From assembly GCA_002401655.1 (NCBI GenBank), contig NVTT01000009.1, forward strand, positions 10,417 through 17,227: a stretch of 6,811 bases of DNA. The letters run 5' to 3'. Shown here one piece after another: positions 1 to 5,255 of the stretch (positions are counted from its first letter, which is position 1; each line of letters starts with the position of its first letter). The stretch is from Gammaproteobacteria bacterium (GTDB taxonomy: Bacteria > Pseudomonadota > Gammaproteobacteria > Enterobacterales > Kangiellaceae). The translations under genes and the position numbers were made by a program. The notes under the pieces are model-generated. The model was not told where the DNA came from. It saw nothing but the letters and a program-made list of their open reading frames with translations, and searched no databases.

Positions 1-357
1 CAGGCTGCCATGGAAAGAGAAATGGATTTACAAATGGCTGCTGAAACTGAAGAATTGAATGCGGCTCATAGACAACAAGTAATGACAGAAGTTGACAAAT
101 ACCGTTTGTTGATAGAAAACAAAATTCAAAGAAACTGGATTGAACCTGAAGGTAAGGGGTTTTGTAATTTTAGGATGAAATTAGCACCCGGAGGTTTAGT
201 CCTAAATGTAATCAGTGTATCTGGAGATCAACTACATTGTGAAACAGGGCAAAGAGCGGTTTATAAATCTGAGCCGTTGCCTGTATCGAGTGATCCAGAT
301 GTTTTTGCGGAACTTAAAGATAGTTATTTTCAATTAAAGAATTCGGATGATGAGTAG
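1..357 (+). CDS. tolA: TolA, C-terminal fragment (5' end outside window)
   Basis: TolA is the inner-membrane-anchored, periplasm-spanning protein of the Tol-Pal machine; its C-terminal domain III contacts TolB, Pal and CpoB. The frame is open from base 1, so the gene is cut by the window edge; 118 codons and the TAG stop remain. The first 30 or so residues are charged, Glu/Gln/Ala-rich and probably the end of the long helical domain II. Domain III follows from about fragment residue 33: YRLLIENKIQRNW, then FCNFRMKLAPGG, and two cysteines (fragment residues 55 and 80) placed as in the conserved disulfide of TolA domain III. The LAPxG and GD motifs fit the family. The C terminus is acidic (SDDE). 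The last 11 bases overlap the start of tolB, which indicates cotranscription and probably translational coupling. Methionines inside the fragment are not the true start. Confidence 0.93.
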   Translation, partial: QAAMEREMDLQMAAETEELNAAHRQQVMTEVDKYRLLIENKIQRNWIEPEGKGFCNFRMKLAPGGLVLNVISVSGDQLHCETGQRAVYKSEPLPVSSDPDVFAELKDSYFQLKNSDDE

Positions 358-1705
358 AATGAAAATTAAGACAATTAAGAAATATTTTATAAGCGTTTTT
401 TTGTTATTGAATTTCAATGTTGTTGCAGAAGAATTTGATTTTATTATTTCAGGAGGTGCAGACAATGCAAGACCTGTAGCCGTGCTACCGTTTTCATGGA
501 AAGGCGTTGATGCTAAAGCAAAGGAAGATGCGGGCGCAGTCATCGCTTCGGATTTAAGACGTAGTGGTCGATTTGCTCCTATGCCTCGTCATGAGCAAGT
601 TCAAGCAATCGATAATTACGAAGATATTAATTTGAAACTTTGGCGCGAAAAAGGAATAGAAGCCGTTGTCGTCGGTCGTATTACTCAAGTGCCAGATGGT
701 CGTCTTAAAATCGCTTATGAATTAATTGATGTTTTTAGAAAAACGCAAGAAGTCAGAAATGGAAAACTTTATCAAGTTGATAGAAATAAATTGGATAGTT
801 ATTCTGCGTTTATTCAAGCAAAAGATTTACGATTTCATTCGCACCGTATTGCCGATAGGATTTACGAAAAATTGACTGGCGAAAAAGGTGCTTTTGCGAC
901 AAGAATTGCTTATGTATCCGTTGATAAAACGCAAGAAAAAAAGTTCCGCTTAATGGTGGCCGATTCTGATGGTTGGGCCCCGCAAATGTTGTTTGCTAGT
1001 TATCAGTCAATTATGTCACCCGCTTGGTCGCCCGATGCTCAGCAACTAGCTTATGTTTCGTTTGAAAATGGTCGTTCAGAAGTTTTCATTCAAGATATTT
1101 ATAAAAATAATAGCCGTAGAAAAGTGGCTGCTTTTAAAGGAATCAATAGCGCACCCTCTTTTTCACCTGATGGTCGTCGTTTAGCACTTACTTTGTCTAG
1201 AGATGGAAATCCTGAAATTTATATTTTAGATTTAACTACCCAACGGTTTTCGCGTATCACCAATCATTATGCCATTGATACTGAGCCAAATTGGACGCCT
1301 GATGGACAATCTTTAACCTTTACCTCTGATAGAGGGGGGCGTCCACAAATATACAGAAAAAACCTATTTGGCGGTAAAGCTAAGAGAATGACCTATGATG
1401 GAAATTATAACGCTAGCTCATCGTTCACACCCGATGGTAGAACCATGGTAATCATTAACCGAACCAATGGTGTTTTTCACGTAGCGGTTCAAGATGTTGA
1501 AACAGGAAATATGCAGATTATTACCGAAACTCGCTTAGATGAGTCGCCAAGTTTGGCACCAAATGGCAGTATGGTCATTTATGCAACGGTCTATCGAGGT
1601 AGGCAGGTTTTATCAGTGGTTTCTACAGATGGTCGTTTTAAAGCAAGATTACCATCAAAAAAAGGGGAAGTTAAAGCGCCTGTTTGGTCGCCATTTTTAA
1701 ATTAA
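347..1705 (+). CDS. tolB: Tol-Pal system translocation protein TolB
   Basis: TolB is a periplasmic protein that binds Pal through its beta-propeller and TolA through its N-terminal strand. The 452-residue product is slightly longer than E. coli TolB (about 430). A signal peptide is visible: basic n-region (MKIKTIKKY), hydrophobic ISVFLLLNF, probable cleavage after VVA (residue 27). Mature EEFDFIISGG corresponds to the TolA-binding strand. The N-terminal alpha/beta domain follows (about residues 40-185; RPVAVLPFSWKG, ASDLRRSGRF). The C-terminal propeller (about 186-452) has repeated PD40/WD40-like blades: SPAWSPDAQQLAY, SAPSFSPDGRRLA, TEPNWTPDGQSLT, SSSFTPDGRTM, SPSLAPNGSMV, APVWSPF. In-frame ATGs lie at 347, 350 and 359; all give a workable signal peptide, so the start is uncertain by four codons. 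There is no strong Shine-Dalgarno sequence. The 11-base overlap with tolA suggests coupled re-initiation. No terminator is seen directly after the stop. Confidence 0.97.
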   Translation: MMSRMKIKTIKKYFISVFLLLNFNVVAEEFDFIISGGADNARPVAVLPFSWKGVDAKAKEDAGAVIASDLRRSGRFAPMPRHEQVQAIDNYEDINLKLWREKGIEAVVVGRITQVPDGRLKIAYELIDVFRKTQEVRNGKLYQVDRNKLDSYSAFIQAKDLRFHSHRIADRIYEKLTGEKGAFATRIAYVSVDKTQEKKFRLMVADSDGWAPQMLFASYQSIMSPAWSPDAQQLAYVSFENGRSEVFIQDIYKNNSRRKVAAFKGINSAPSFSPDGRRLALTLSRDGNPEIYILDLTTQRFSRITNHYAIDTEPNWTPDGQSLTFTSDRGGRPQIYRKNLFGGKAKRMTYDGNYNASSSFTPDGRTMVIINRTNGVFHVAVQDVETGNMQIITETRLDESPSLAPNGSMVIYATVYRGRQVLSVVSTDGRFKARLPSKKGEVKAPVWSPFLN

Positions 1706-1880
1706 TCAATGAGTTAATTATCTAGAATAGGTAATTAAGAGGACTACTTTGAAGATCCGTTTTTAAAGATTAAACGCAAATAATATAGAGAGTTAAGTAA
1801 CAAAAATCGGCTAAAAGGGTCAAAAGTGTGAAAAAGTGCTAGTTTATTCGAAATTTTGCTAAGAGATTGACGATCAGTCC

Positions 1881-1910
1881 TTGATTGTAGCCTGAGACTT
1901 CGTTGATAAT
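1881..1910 (+). promoter_or_regulatory. Candidate sigma70 promoter, distal, for pal
   Basis: A -35-like TTGATT (1881-1886) is followed after 18 bases by a -10-like GATAAT (1905-1910) preceded by T. Matches are 4/6 and 5/6 to consensus. Initiation would fall near 1917, giving a leader of about 137 bases before pal. In A+T-rich DNA such matches arise by chance, so this is weak support. Confidence 0.35.
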
Positions 1911-1991
1911 ACACACCAAATGCAATTCAAGAATTAACGAGACTGAAAAGTAAACTTAGAGAGTTTTATTTAAGGTCGAATTTATCGCAAT

Positions 1992-2019
1992 TTGAGAATT
2001 ATAGAATGCACTATATTAT
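1992..2019 (+). promoter_or_regulatory. Candidate sigma70 promoter, proximal, for pal
   Basis: TTGAGA (1992-1997, 5/6) and TATTAT (2014-2019, 5/6) are separated by 16 bases. Initiation near 2026 would leave a short leader of about 28 bases that includes the pal ribosome binding site. The separate expression of abundant Pal lipoprotein known in other bacteria makes an own promoter plausible. The motif match is all I can see. Confidence 0.42.
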
Positions 2020-2042
2020 TAATAAAATTAAAATAGATTAAC

Positions 2043-2047
2043 GGGAG
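2043..2047 (+). promoter_or_regulatory. Ribosome binding site of pal
   Basis: GGGAG lies 6 bases before the ATG at 2054. It is the best Shine-Dalgarno match in the cluster, fits high Pal expression, and fixes the start at 2054 rather than the in-frame ATG at residue 6. Confidence 0.7.
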
Positions 2048-2053
2048 ATACCA

Positions 2054-2587
2054 ATGTCTATAGTAAAAATGGGTAAAAGTTTTATCATCGTAGCATCAGC
2101 AACTTTATTGTTTGCTTGTGCTGGTTCTGATACAGATGGAGCAGGCGATGCAAGTTCGACTGACACTGCAACTGAAACACAAACTGTTGAAGCTCCACCA
2201 GCAAAATCTGCTGATGAGATTGCTTTAGAGCAAAACAAAGCCGCTCGTGATGAAGCTAGCACTGTTTATTTTGAATTAGATGAAGATGTTGTAAGTTCTG
2301 CAGGACGTGCAACTCTTGAAGCTCACGCTTGGTTTTTAGCTCGTGCTGAAAATTCTGGAACTATCGTTTCTGTTGATGGACATTGTGACGAACGTGGAAC
2401 ACCTGCGTATAACTTAGCATTGGGCGAACGTCGTGCACAAGCGGTTGCTCAAATTCTTATGTCTTATGGTGTATCAAGCTCTCAAGTTAAAACAGTGAGT
2501 CATGGTGAAGAAATGCCAGCGGTTGAAGGACATGATGAGTCAGCATGGTCACAAAATCGTCGTGCTGTTTTAGATTATGCGGAATAA
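2054..2587 (+). CDS. pal: Peptidoglycan-associated lipoprotein Pal
   Basis: Pal is an outer-membrane lipoprotein whose OmpA-like domain binds peptidoglycan diaminopimelate and alternately TolB. The product has 177 residues, close to E. coli Pal (173). The lipoprotein signal is clear: K5/K8 n-region, hydrophobic FIIVASATLLFA, lipobox L-F-A-C with acylated Cys22; residue +2 is Ala, not the Asp inner-membrane retention signal. A low-complexity Ser/Thr/Asp/Glu-rich linker (about 24-55) leads into the OmpA-like domain (about 70-177). The Pal signature is nearly intact: GHCDERGTPAYN and LGERRAQAV (about residues 109-131). By alignment with OmpA, Asp112 and Arg127 should contact diaminopimelate. QNRRAVLDY near the end replaces the common TNRRVEI form. 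The gene has its own ribosome binding site and probably its own promoter, and is followed 34 bases after the stop by a strong terminator hairpin. Confidence 0.97.
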   Translation: MSIVKMGKSFIIVASATLLFACAGSDTDGAGDASSTDTATETQTVEAPPAKSADEIALEQNKAARDEASTVYFELDEDVVSSAGRATLEAHAWFLARAENSGTIVSVDGHCDERGTPAYNLALGERRAQAVAQILMSYGVSSSQVKTVSHGEEMPAVEGHDESAWSQNRRAVLDYAE

Positions 2588-3428
2588 GCACCCTTTAAAA
2601 AATAAGGTAAAGGTTGTAACAAAATCGGTGGCTTTTGCCACCGATTTTTTGCCTTTTGCTTTTGCTGTTCTAATAGGTCTTTTTTCGAACATCGTTTCTG
2701 CTGAAATTCCAGCAATGACGTTAGCTGAAAGAGTCACCTATTTAGAATTACGTGCGCAATCTCAAAATAAACTGCAAGCTGATTTAAGTTACCAGTTCAA
2801 TGAAATTCAGAGACAAATTAGAGAATTAACCGGTCTAATTGAAGAGCATGACTTTAAGCTCAAACAAATCCAAGATCGTCAACGGGATTTGTATCGAGAT
2901 ATTGAATACCGATTATCTAACTTGTCAACATCGGGTAGCGTAAAGTTAAAGCCACCGAAAGATAATAGCGTTAAGCCGTTAGCAGATGCTACTAATGCAA
3001 AAGATACGGATATAAGCAACAGTAATCATAATTCTAAAAGTACACCGCTAGCAAGAAGAGAGTTTGAAAGAGCCTTTGCGTTGGTTAGAAGTAAACAATA
3101 TCAAGCATCGATTGTGGCATTTCAAGCATTTCTTAAAAATTATCCAGCAACTAGTTATTCAGCCAACGCAAGATATTGGATGGGGCAAGTTTATTTGGTT
3201 CAGAATTCTTTGGACAAATCCGCCGAGCAATTTACGCTTCTGACTTCTGAATTTCCAAATTCAACTAAAACTGCTAATGCGATGTTAAAATTAGGTGATA
3301 TCTACATTAAGCAAAAAAAATGGACTTCAGCTAAAGCATATTATAATCGAGTGGCTGACAACTACACCGGTGCTAAGCAACAACTTGCAAAAAATGGATT
3401 ACAAAAAATACGCGAAGCAGGCTATTAA
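2577..3428 (+). CDS. cpoB: Cell division coordinator CpoB (YbgF)
   Basis: CpoB is a periplasmic TolA-binding protein that coordinates Tol-Pal constriction with PBP1B peptidoglycan synthesis. The product has 283 residues (E. coli 263). Residues 1-42 form a long signal peptide: basic n-region (R2, K4, K8, K10, K12, K16), hydrophobic LPFAFAVLIGLF, likely cleavage after IVSA. Residues about 48-117 are heptad-like coiled coil (the trimerising, TolA-binding part), followed by a Lys/Asp/Ser/Asn-rich linker (118-157). Three TPR-like repeats occupy 158-283 (AFALVRSKQYQASIVAF, ARYWMGQVYL, AMLKLGDIYIKQKKW). The ATG at 2577 overlaps the pal stop by 11 bases and lacks a Shine-Dalgarno sequence, implying coupling to pal. 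I keep it because later starts (GTG 2628, TTG 2649) would lose every basic n-region residue. An intrinsic terminator lies within codons 15-25. Confidence 0.93.
   Translation: MRNKHPLKNKVKVVTKSVAFATDFLPFAFAVLIGLFSNIVSAEIPAMTLAERVTYLELRAQSQNKLQADLSYQFNEIQRQIRELTGLIEEHDFKLKQIQDRQRDLYRDIEYRLSNLSTSGSVKLKPPKDNSVKPLADATNAKDTDISNSNHNSKSTPLARREFERAFALVRSKQYQASIVAFQAFLKNYPATSYSANARYWMGQVYLVQNSLDKSAEQFTLLTSEFPNSTKTANAMLKLGDIYIKQKKWTSAKAYYNRVADNYTGAKQQLAKNGLQKIREAGY
2621..2650 (+). terminator. Intrinsic terminator after pal, inside the cpoB signal-peptide codons
   Basis: A perfect 12-base stem, AAAATCGGTGGC (2621-2632) and GCCACCGATTTT (2637-2648), closes a TTTT loop. The run of six T (2645-2650) forms the end of the right arm and the U-tract. 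The GC-rich core ATCGGTGGC/GCCACCGAT is 9 pairs. Position, 34 bases past the pal stop, is normal for a gene-end terminator, yet the hairpin is within the cpoB reading frame. It should end most pal transcripts and leave cpoB to read-through. Ribosomes re-initiating at 2577 could melt the stem, so it may act as a translation-sensitive attenuator; that is inference. Confidence 0.88.
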
Positions 3429-3473
3429 GTCAGCTTCAGCTTTTCTAAAATAATCTGAGCTAGAATCTATATT

Positions 3474-4118
3474 GTGACGCGCCTTCGAATTTCTGAAATA
3501 TTCTATTCGCTTCAAGGCGAATCTTCCTCGATTGGTAAGCCTACTCTTTTTGTCCGACTAACCGGATGTCCACTCCGTTGTGTTTGGTGTGATACTGAAT
3601 ATGCTTTTAGCGGTGGAGAATATTGGCAACTTGACGATTTAGTCGAAAAAATAGAAAGTTATTCCCCACAAAATATTTGTATTACTGGCGGTGAGCCAAT
3701 GGCTCAAAAAGAGCCATGCCAAAAACTCATGTTCACTTTATGTGAGCTGGGTTACAGCGTATCGTTAGAAACCAGTGGTTCAATTGACCTTAAAAATGTC
3801 GATTATAGAGTGATTAAAGTCATGGACTTAAAAGCGCCAGATTCTGGTGAAATGGCGAAGAACCATTATCAAAACATCCAATATCTGAGTAAACAGGATG
3901 AGGTGAAATTTGTAGTCATGAGTAGAAAGGATTACGATTGGACAAAGATGCAAATTGACCAATATCAATTATCGGAAAAAACTAATGTCATTATTTCGCC
4001 TTGTTTTGGTGAGATAGATGAACGTCAATTAGCAGAATGGATTATTGAAGATAATCTGCCAGTTAGATTTCAAATACAAATGCATAAGATTTTATGGAAT
4101 GACGAAAAAGGGCATTAA
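3474..4118 (+). CDS. queE: 7-carboxy-7-deazaguanine synthase QueE
   Basis: QueE is a radical-SAM enzyme that converts 6-carboxy-tetrahydropterin to 7-carboxy-7-deazaguanine (CDG), the substrate of QueC in the preQ0/queuosine pathway. The 214-residue length is usual. FYSLQGES (10-17) is the conserved substrate/Mg site region. The [4Fe-4S] motif C-x3-C-x2-C is Cys32, Cys36, Cys39 (GCPLRCVWCDT). ITGGEPM (70-76) is the SAM-binding GGEP motif; LETSGS, MDLKAPDSGE and the terminal QMHKILW also fit QueE. The start is GTG: an in-frame TGA at 3456-3458 leaves only the GTG at 3474 (or an unusual ATT just before). It begins directly at the conserved TRLRISEIFYSLQGE. No Shine-Dalgarno sequence is visible. 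The gene lies 45 bases after cpoB and probably shares its transcript. Confidence 0.95.
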   Translation: MTRLRISEIFYSLQGESSSIGKPTLFVRLTGCPLRCVWCDTEYAFSGGEYWQLDDLVEKIESYSPQNICITGGEPMAQKEPCQKLMFTLCELGYSVSLETSGSIDLKNVDYRVIKVMDLKAPDSGEMAKNHYQNIQYLSKQDEVKFVVMSRKDYDWTKMQIDQYQLSEKTNVIISPCFGEIDERQLAEWIIEDNLPVRFQIQMHKILWNDEKGH

Positions 4119-4125
4119 GTTTTCT

Positions 4126-4155
4126 ATAAAAGATAAAAGATAAAAGATAAAAGAT
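4126..4155 (+). repeat. Tandem heptamer repeat (ATAAAAG)x4.3
   Basis: Four exact copies of ATAAAAG (4126-4132, 4133-4139, 4140-4146, 4147-4153) plus AT begin 7 bases after the queE stop. Degenerate AAAGAT-like units recur at about 4187-4203. The array may be a slippage-prone microsatellite. It abuts the left arm of the inverted-repeat element at 4155. Confidence 0.85.
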
Positions 4156-4258
4156 CTTACCACAGAGGACACAGAGAACACCGAGTTAAAAGATTAAAGA
4201 TAAATCCTCCTCGGTCCCCTTCGTAAAGGGGGAAGTTCTATTTTCCTCTTTGGTAAGA
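4155..4258. repeat. 104-base inverted-repeat element between queE and queC
   Basis: TCTTACCACAGAGGA (4155-4169) is the inverted copy, with 14 of 15 matching, of TCCTCTTTGGTAAGA (4244-4258). Inside, ACCGAG (4180-4185) can pair with CTCGGT (4210-4215), and CCCCTT (4216-4221) with AAGGGG (4226-4231), so the unit can fold as an outer stem with two side hairpins. The left part holds three 9-base near-repeats: CACAGAGGA, CACAGAGAA, CACCGAGTT (4161-4187). From memory, CACAGAGGACACAGAG-like and CCCCTTxxxxAAGGGGG-like strings are dispersed intergenic repeats in many bacteria; I cannot verify this here. The element is non-coding and pushes queE and queC apart, genes often close together in relatives. 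MITE-like or REP-like nature is inference. Confidence 0.65.
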
Positions 4259-4280
4259 CGGTTTTTAAGGTTTTTAGATT

Positions 4281-5042
4281 ATGACAAAAAAAGCGATCAT
4301 TTTACTTTCTGGTGGGTTGGATTCTACTACTTGTTTAGCCATTGCTAAGTCGCAAAAGTATGATTGTTATGCGCTAAGTTTTTCTTATGGTCAAAAACAT
4401 TCTTCTGAGTTAGATGCTGCAAAGCGAATTGCTAACTCTTTCGGGGTGATAAAGCATAAAATTATCGATATTGATTTAGCTAGTTTTGGTGGTTCTGCGT
4501 TAACTGATAATTCTATTGATGTACCCGTTGTTTCTGAATCTTCAATCACAGAGACAGATATACCAGTTACTTATGTTCCTGCTCGAAACACTATTTTCTT
4601 TTCTATCGCACTGGCTTGGGCAGAAGTTTTATCCGCTGATGTCATTATAGCGGGTGTTAACGCTGTAGATTATTCTGGATACCCTGATTGCAGGCCTGAA
4701 TATATTAACGCTTTTCAAACGATGGCTGATCTGGCAACTAAGGCTGGAATTGAGGGGAAAGGTGTTAAAATAGAAACACCGTTAATTGACCTTAGTAAAG
4801 TTGAAATTATTCGTAAAGGATACGCTTTAGGCGTCAATTATTCGGAAACGGTTTCTTGTTATAAAGCAAATGAGAATGGTGCTGCTTGTGGTGAGTGTGA
4901 TTCTTGTGTTATTCGAAAGGAAGCTTTTGAGAAAGCTATTCGAAAAGATCCTACAATGTATATACCCATCCCACCTCAAGATGTAGGTTTCAGTGCTCAG
5001 CTAGGAAAGTTGAACAAGGCGCAGCTCGAAGGGAATGACTAG
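4281..5042 (+). CDS. queC: 7-cyano-7-deazaguanine (preQ0) synthase QueC
   Basis: QueC is an ATP-dependent zinc enzyme that turns CDG plus ammonia into preQ0, the step after QueE. The PP-loop SGGLDSTT lies at residues 10-17. Family blocks follow: [40 protein letters not shown]. The zinc site is Cys193, Cys203, Cys206, Cys209 ([18 protein letters not shown]), followed by IRKEAF and the usual near-terminal DPTMY (223-227). QueC proteins of this subfamily, as I recall them, end about there (roughly 220-230 residues). This one runs on to 253 with [20 protein letters not shown] and a short tail. These extra codons coincide with the left half of a large inverted-repeat element, so the tail is probably acquired and dispensable. 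The ATG at 4281 precedes the PP-loop normally; only a weak AAGG (4267-4270) is upstream. No preQ1 riboswitch is recognised ahead of it. Confidence 0.96.
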   Translation: MTKKAIILLSGGLDSTTCLAIAKSQKYDCYALSFSYGQKHSSELDAAKRIANSFGVIKHKIIDIDLASFGGSALTDNSIDVPVVSESSITETDIPVTYVPARNTIFFSIALAWAEVLSADVIIAGVNAVDYSGYPDCRPEYINAFQTMADLATKAGIEGKGVKIETPLIDLSKVEIIRKGYALGVNYSETVSCYKANENGAACGECDSCVIRKEAFEKAIRKDPTMYIPIPPQDVGFSAQLGKLNKAQLEGND

Positions 5043-5088
5043 TCCTTTCCAAGAGTTGTAACGAAGTGCAAGTTTTCTAGCTGAGCAC
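4993..5088. repeat. Arm 1 hairpin, centred on the queC stop codon
   Basis: GTGCTCAGCTAG (4993-5004) pairs exactly with CTAGCTGAGCAC (5077-5088). Pairing continues with few mismatches through 5005-5015 and 5066-5076. Further up, CAGCTC (5022-5027) can pair with GAGTTG (5053-5058, one G-T), and GGGAA (5031-5035) with TTTCC (5046-5050, one G-T). The 10-base apex 5036-5045 contains the TAG stop (5040-5042). The base-paired 3' end could protect the queC mRNA; no U-tract follows directly, so it is not a typical intrinsic terminator. Confidence 0.72.
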
Positions 5089-5095
5089 CCATAGG

Positions 5096-5195
5096 GCAAG
5101 GCTATAAATAACCATCTTTTTTTGTTAAGCAATTTTCAGCTAGAATGACTAGCTCAAAAATTACTTGCCTCAAATCTGGATATTTCTAGCCTTGC
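5096..5195. repeat. Arm 2 hairpin, queC-nucleotidase intergenic
   Basis: The 19 bases 5096-5114 (GCAAGGCTATAAATAACCA) pair with 5177-5195 (TGGATATTTCTAGCCTTGC) at 17 of 19 positions. A central stem pairs AATTTT (5131-5136) with AAAATT (5157-5162) and AGCTAG (5138-5143) with CTAGCT (5149-5154) around AATGA. A run of seven T (5117-5123) lies on the ascending side. This arm has its own strong ends, so it may have been a separate palindromic unit. Confidence 0.72.
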
Positions 5196-5255
5196 TGAAA
5201 TCTACATATTGAGGTGGGATGGGTATCTATAGAACTAAAAACGAATAGGGTTTAG

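Larger units (their letters stand above)
1706..2053. other. Long tolB-pal intergenic region
   Basis: These 348 A+T-rich bases contain no convincing reading frame on either strand. In E. coli the tolB-pal gap is only tens of bases, so this one is expanded. Two sigma70-like promoter candidates are annotated separately. An A+T-only 7-base stem (TTAATTA 1714-1720, TAATTAA 1732-1738) lacks a U-tract and is not a good terminator. AGAGAGTT occurs twice (about 1785 and 1957) with no evident meaning. I see no tRNA, riboswitch or mobile-element ends here. Confidence 0.6.
4957..5231. repeat. Large Y-foldable inverted-repeat element covering the queC 3' end
   Basis: The left end 4957-4993 and right end 5195-5231 are inverted copies: 33 of 37 positions pair, two of the four others are G-T, and an 18-base core, ATACCCATCCCACCTCAA (4962-4979) against 5209-5226, is exact. 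Between them two further inverted repeats fill the space: arm 1 (4993-5088, centre 5040.5) and arm 2 (5096-5195, centre 5145.5), joined by a 7-base linker. The whole can therefore fold as a three-way junction, as RNA or extruded single-stranded DNA. It carries no gene of its own beyond the queC tail (to 5042). CTATTCG (4936-4942) and CGAATAG (5242-5248) may extend the pairing with a gap. No clear target-site duplication is seen, though both flanks are TA-rich. A MITE-like origin is inferred. Confidence 0.8.

Noticed and set aside
334..543. Minus-strand 69-codon frame opposite the tolA-tolB junction
   Set aside because: It lies wholly opposite well-supported tolA and tolB coding sequence and resembles no family I know; it is a shadow frame.
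1714..1738. Possible terminator after tolB (TTAATTA/TAATTAA)
   Set aside because: The stem is A+T-only, the loop is 11 bases and no T-run follows.
2038..2262. Minus-strand 74-codon frame opposite pal
   Set aside because: Its Ala/Ser-rich product is the antisense of the Pal signal peptide and linker; no ribosome binding site or family motif supports it.
3431..3450. Hairpin after the cpoB stop around CAGCTTCAGCTTTT
   Set aside because: It is only a 4-base self-complementary AGCT pair with a 2-base loop, too weak for a terminator.
4126..4258. CRISPR array
   Set aside because: The repeats are 7 or 9 bases in direct tandem without unique spacers, and no cas gene is present.
4281..5231. queC with its flanking repeats as a composite transposon
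   Set aside because: The two flanking elements differ in sequence, no transposase is present, and the tol-pal-queE-queC order looks ancestral.
5228..5255. preQ1 riboswitch-like string (ACTAAAAACGAATAGGG) near queC
   Set aside because: It is downstream of queC and ahead of a nucleotidase gene, and lacks the paired stem and loop arrangement of the class I aptamer; the A-rich similarity is probably chance. Nothing like a preQ1 aptamer is seen at 4119-4280 either.
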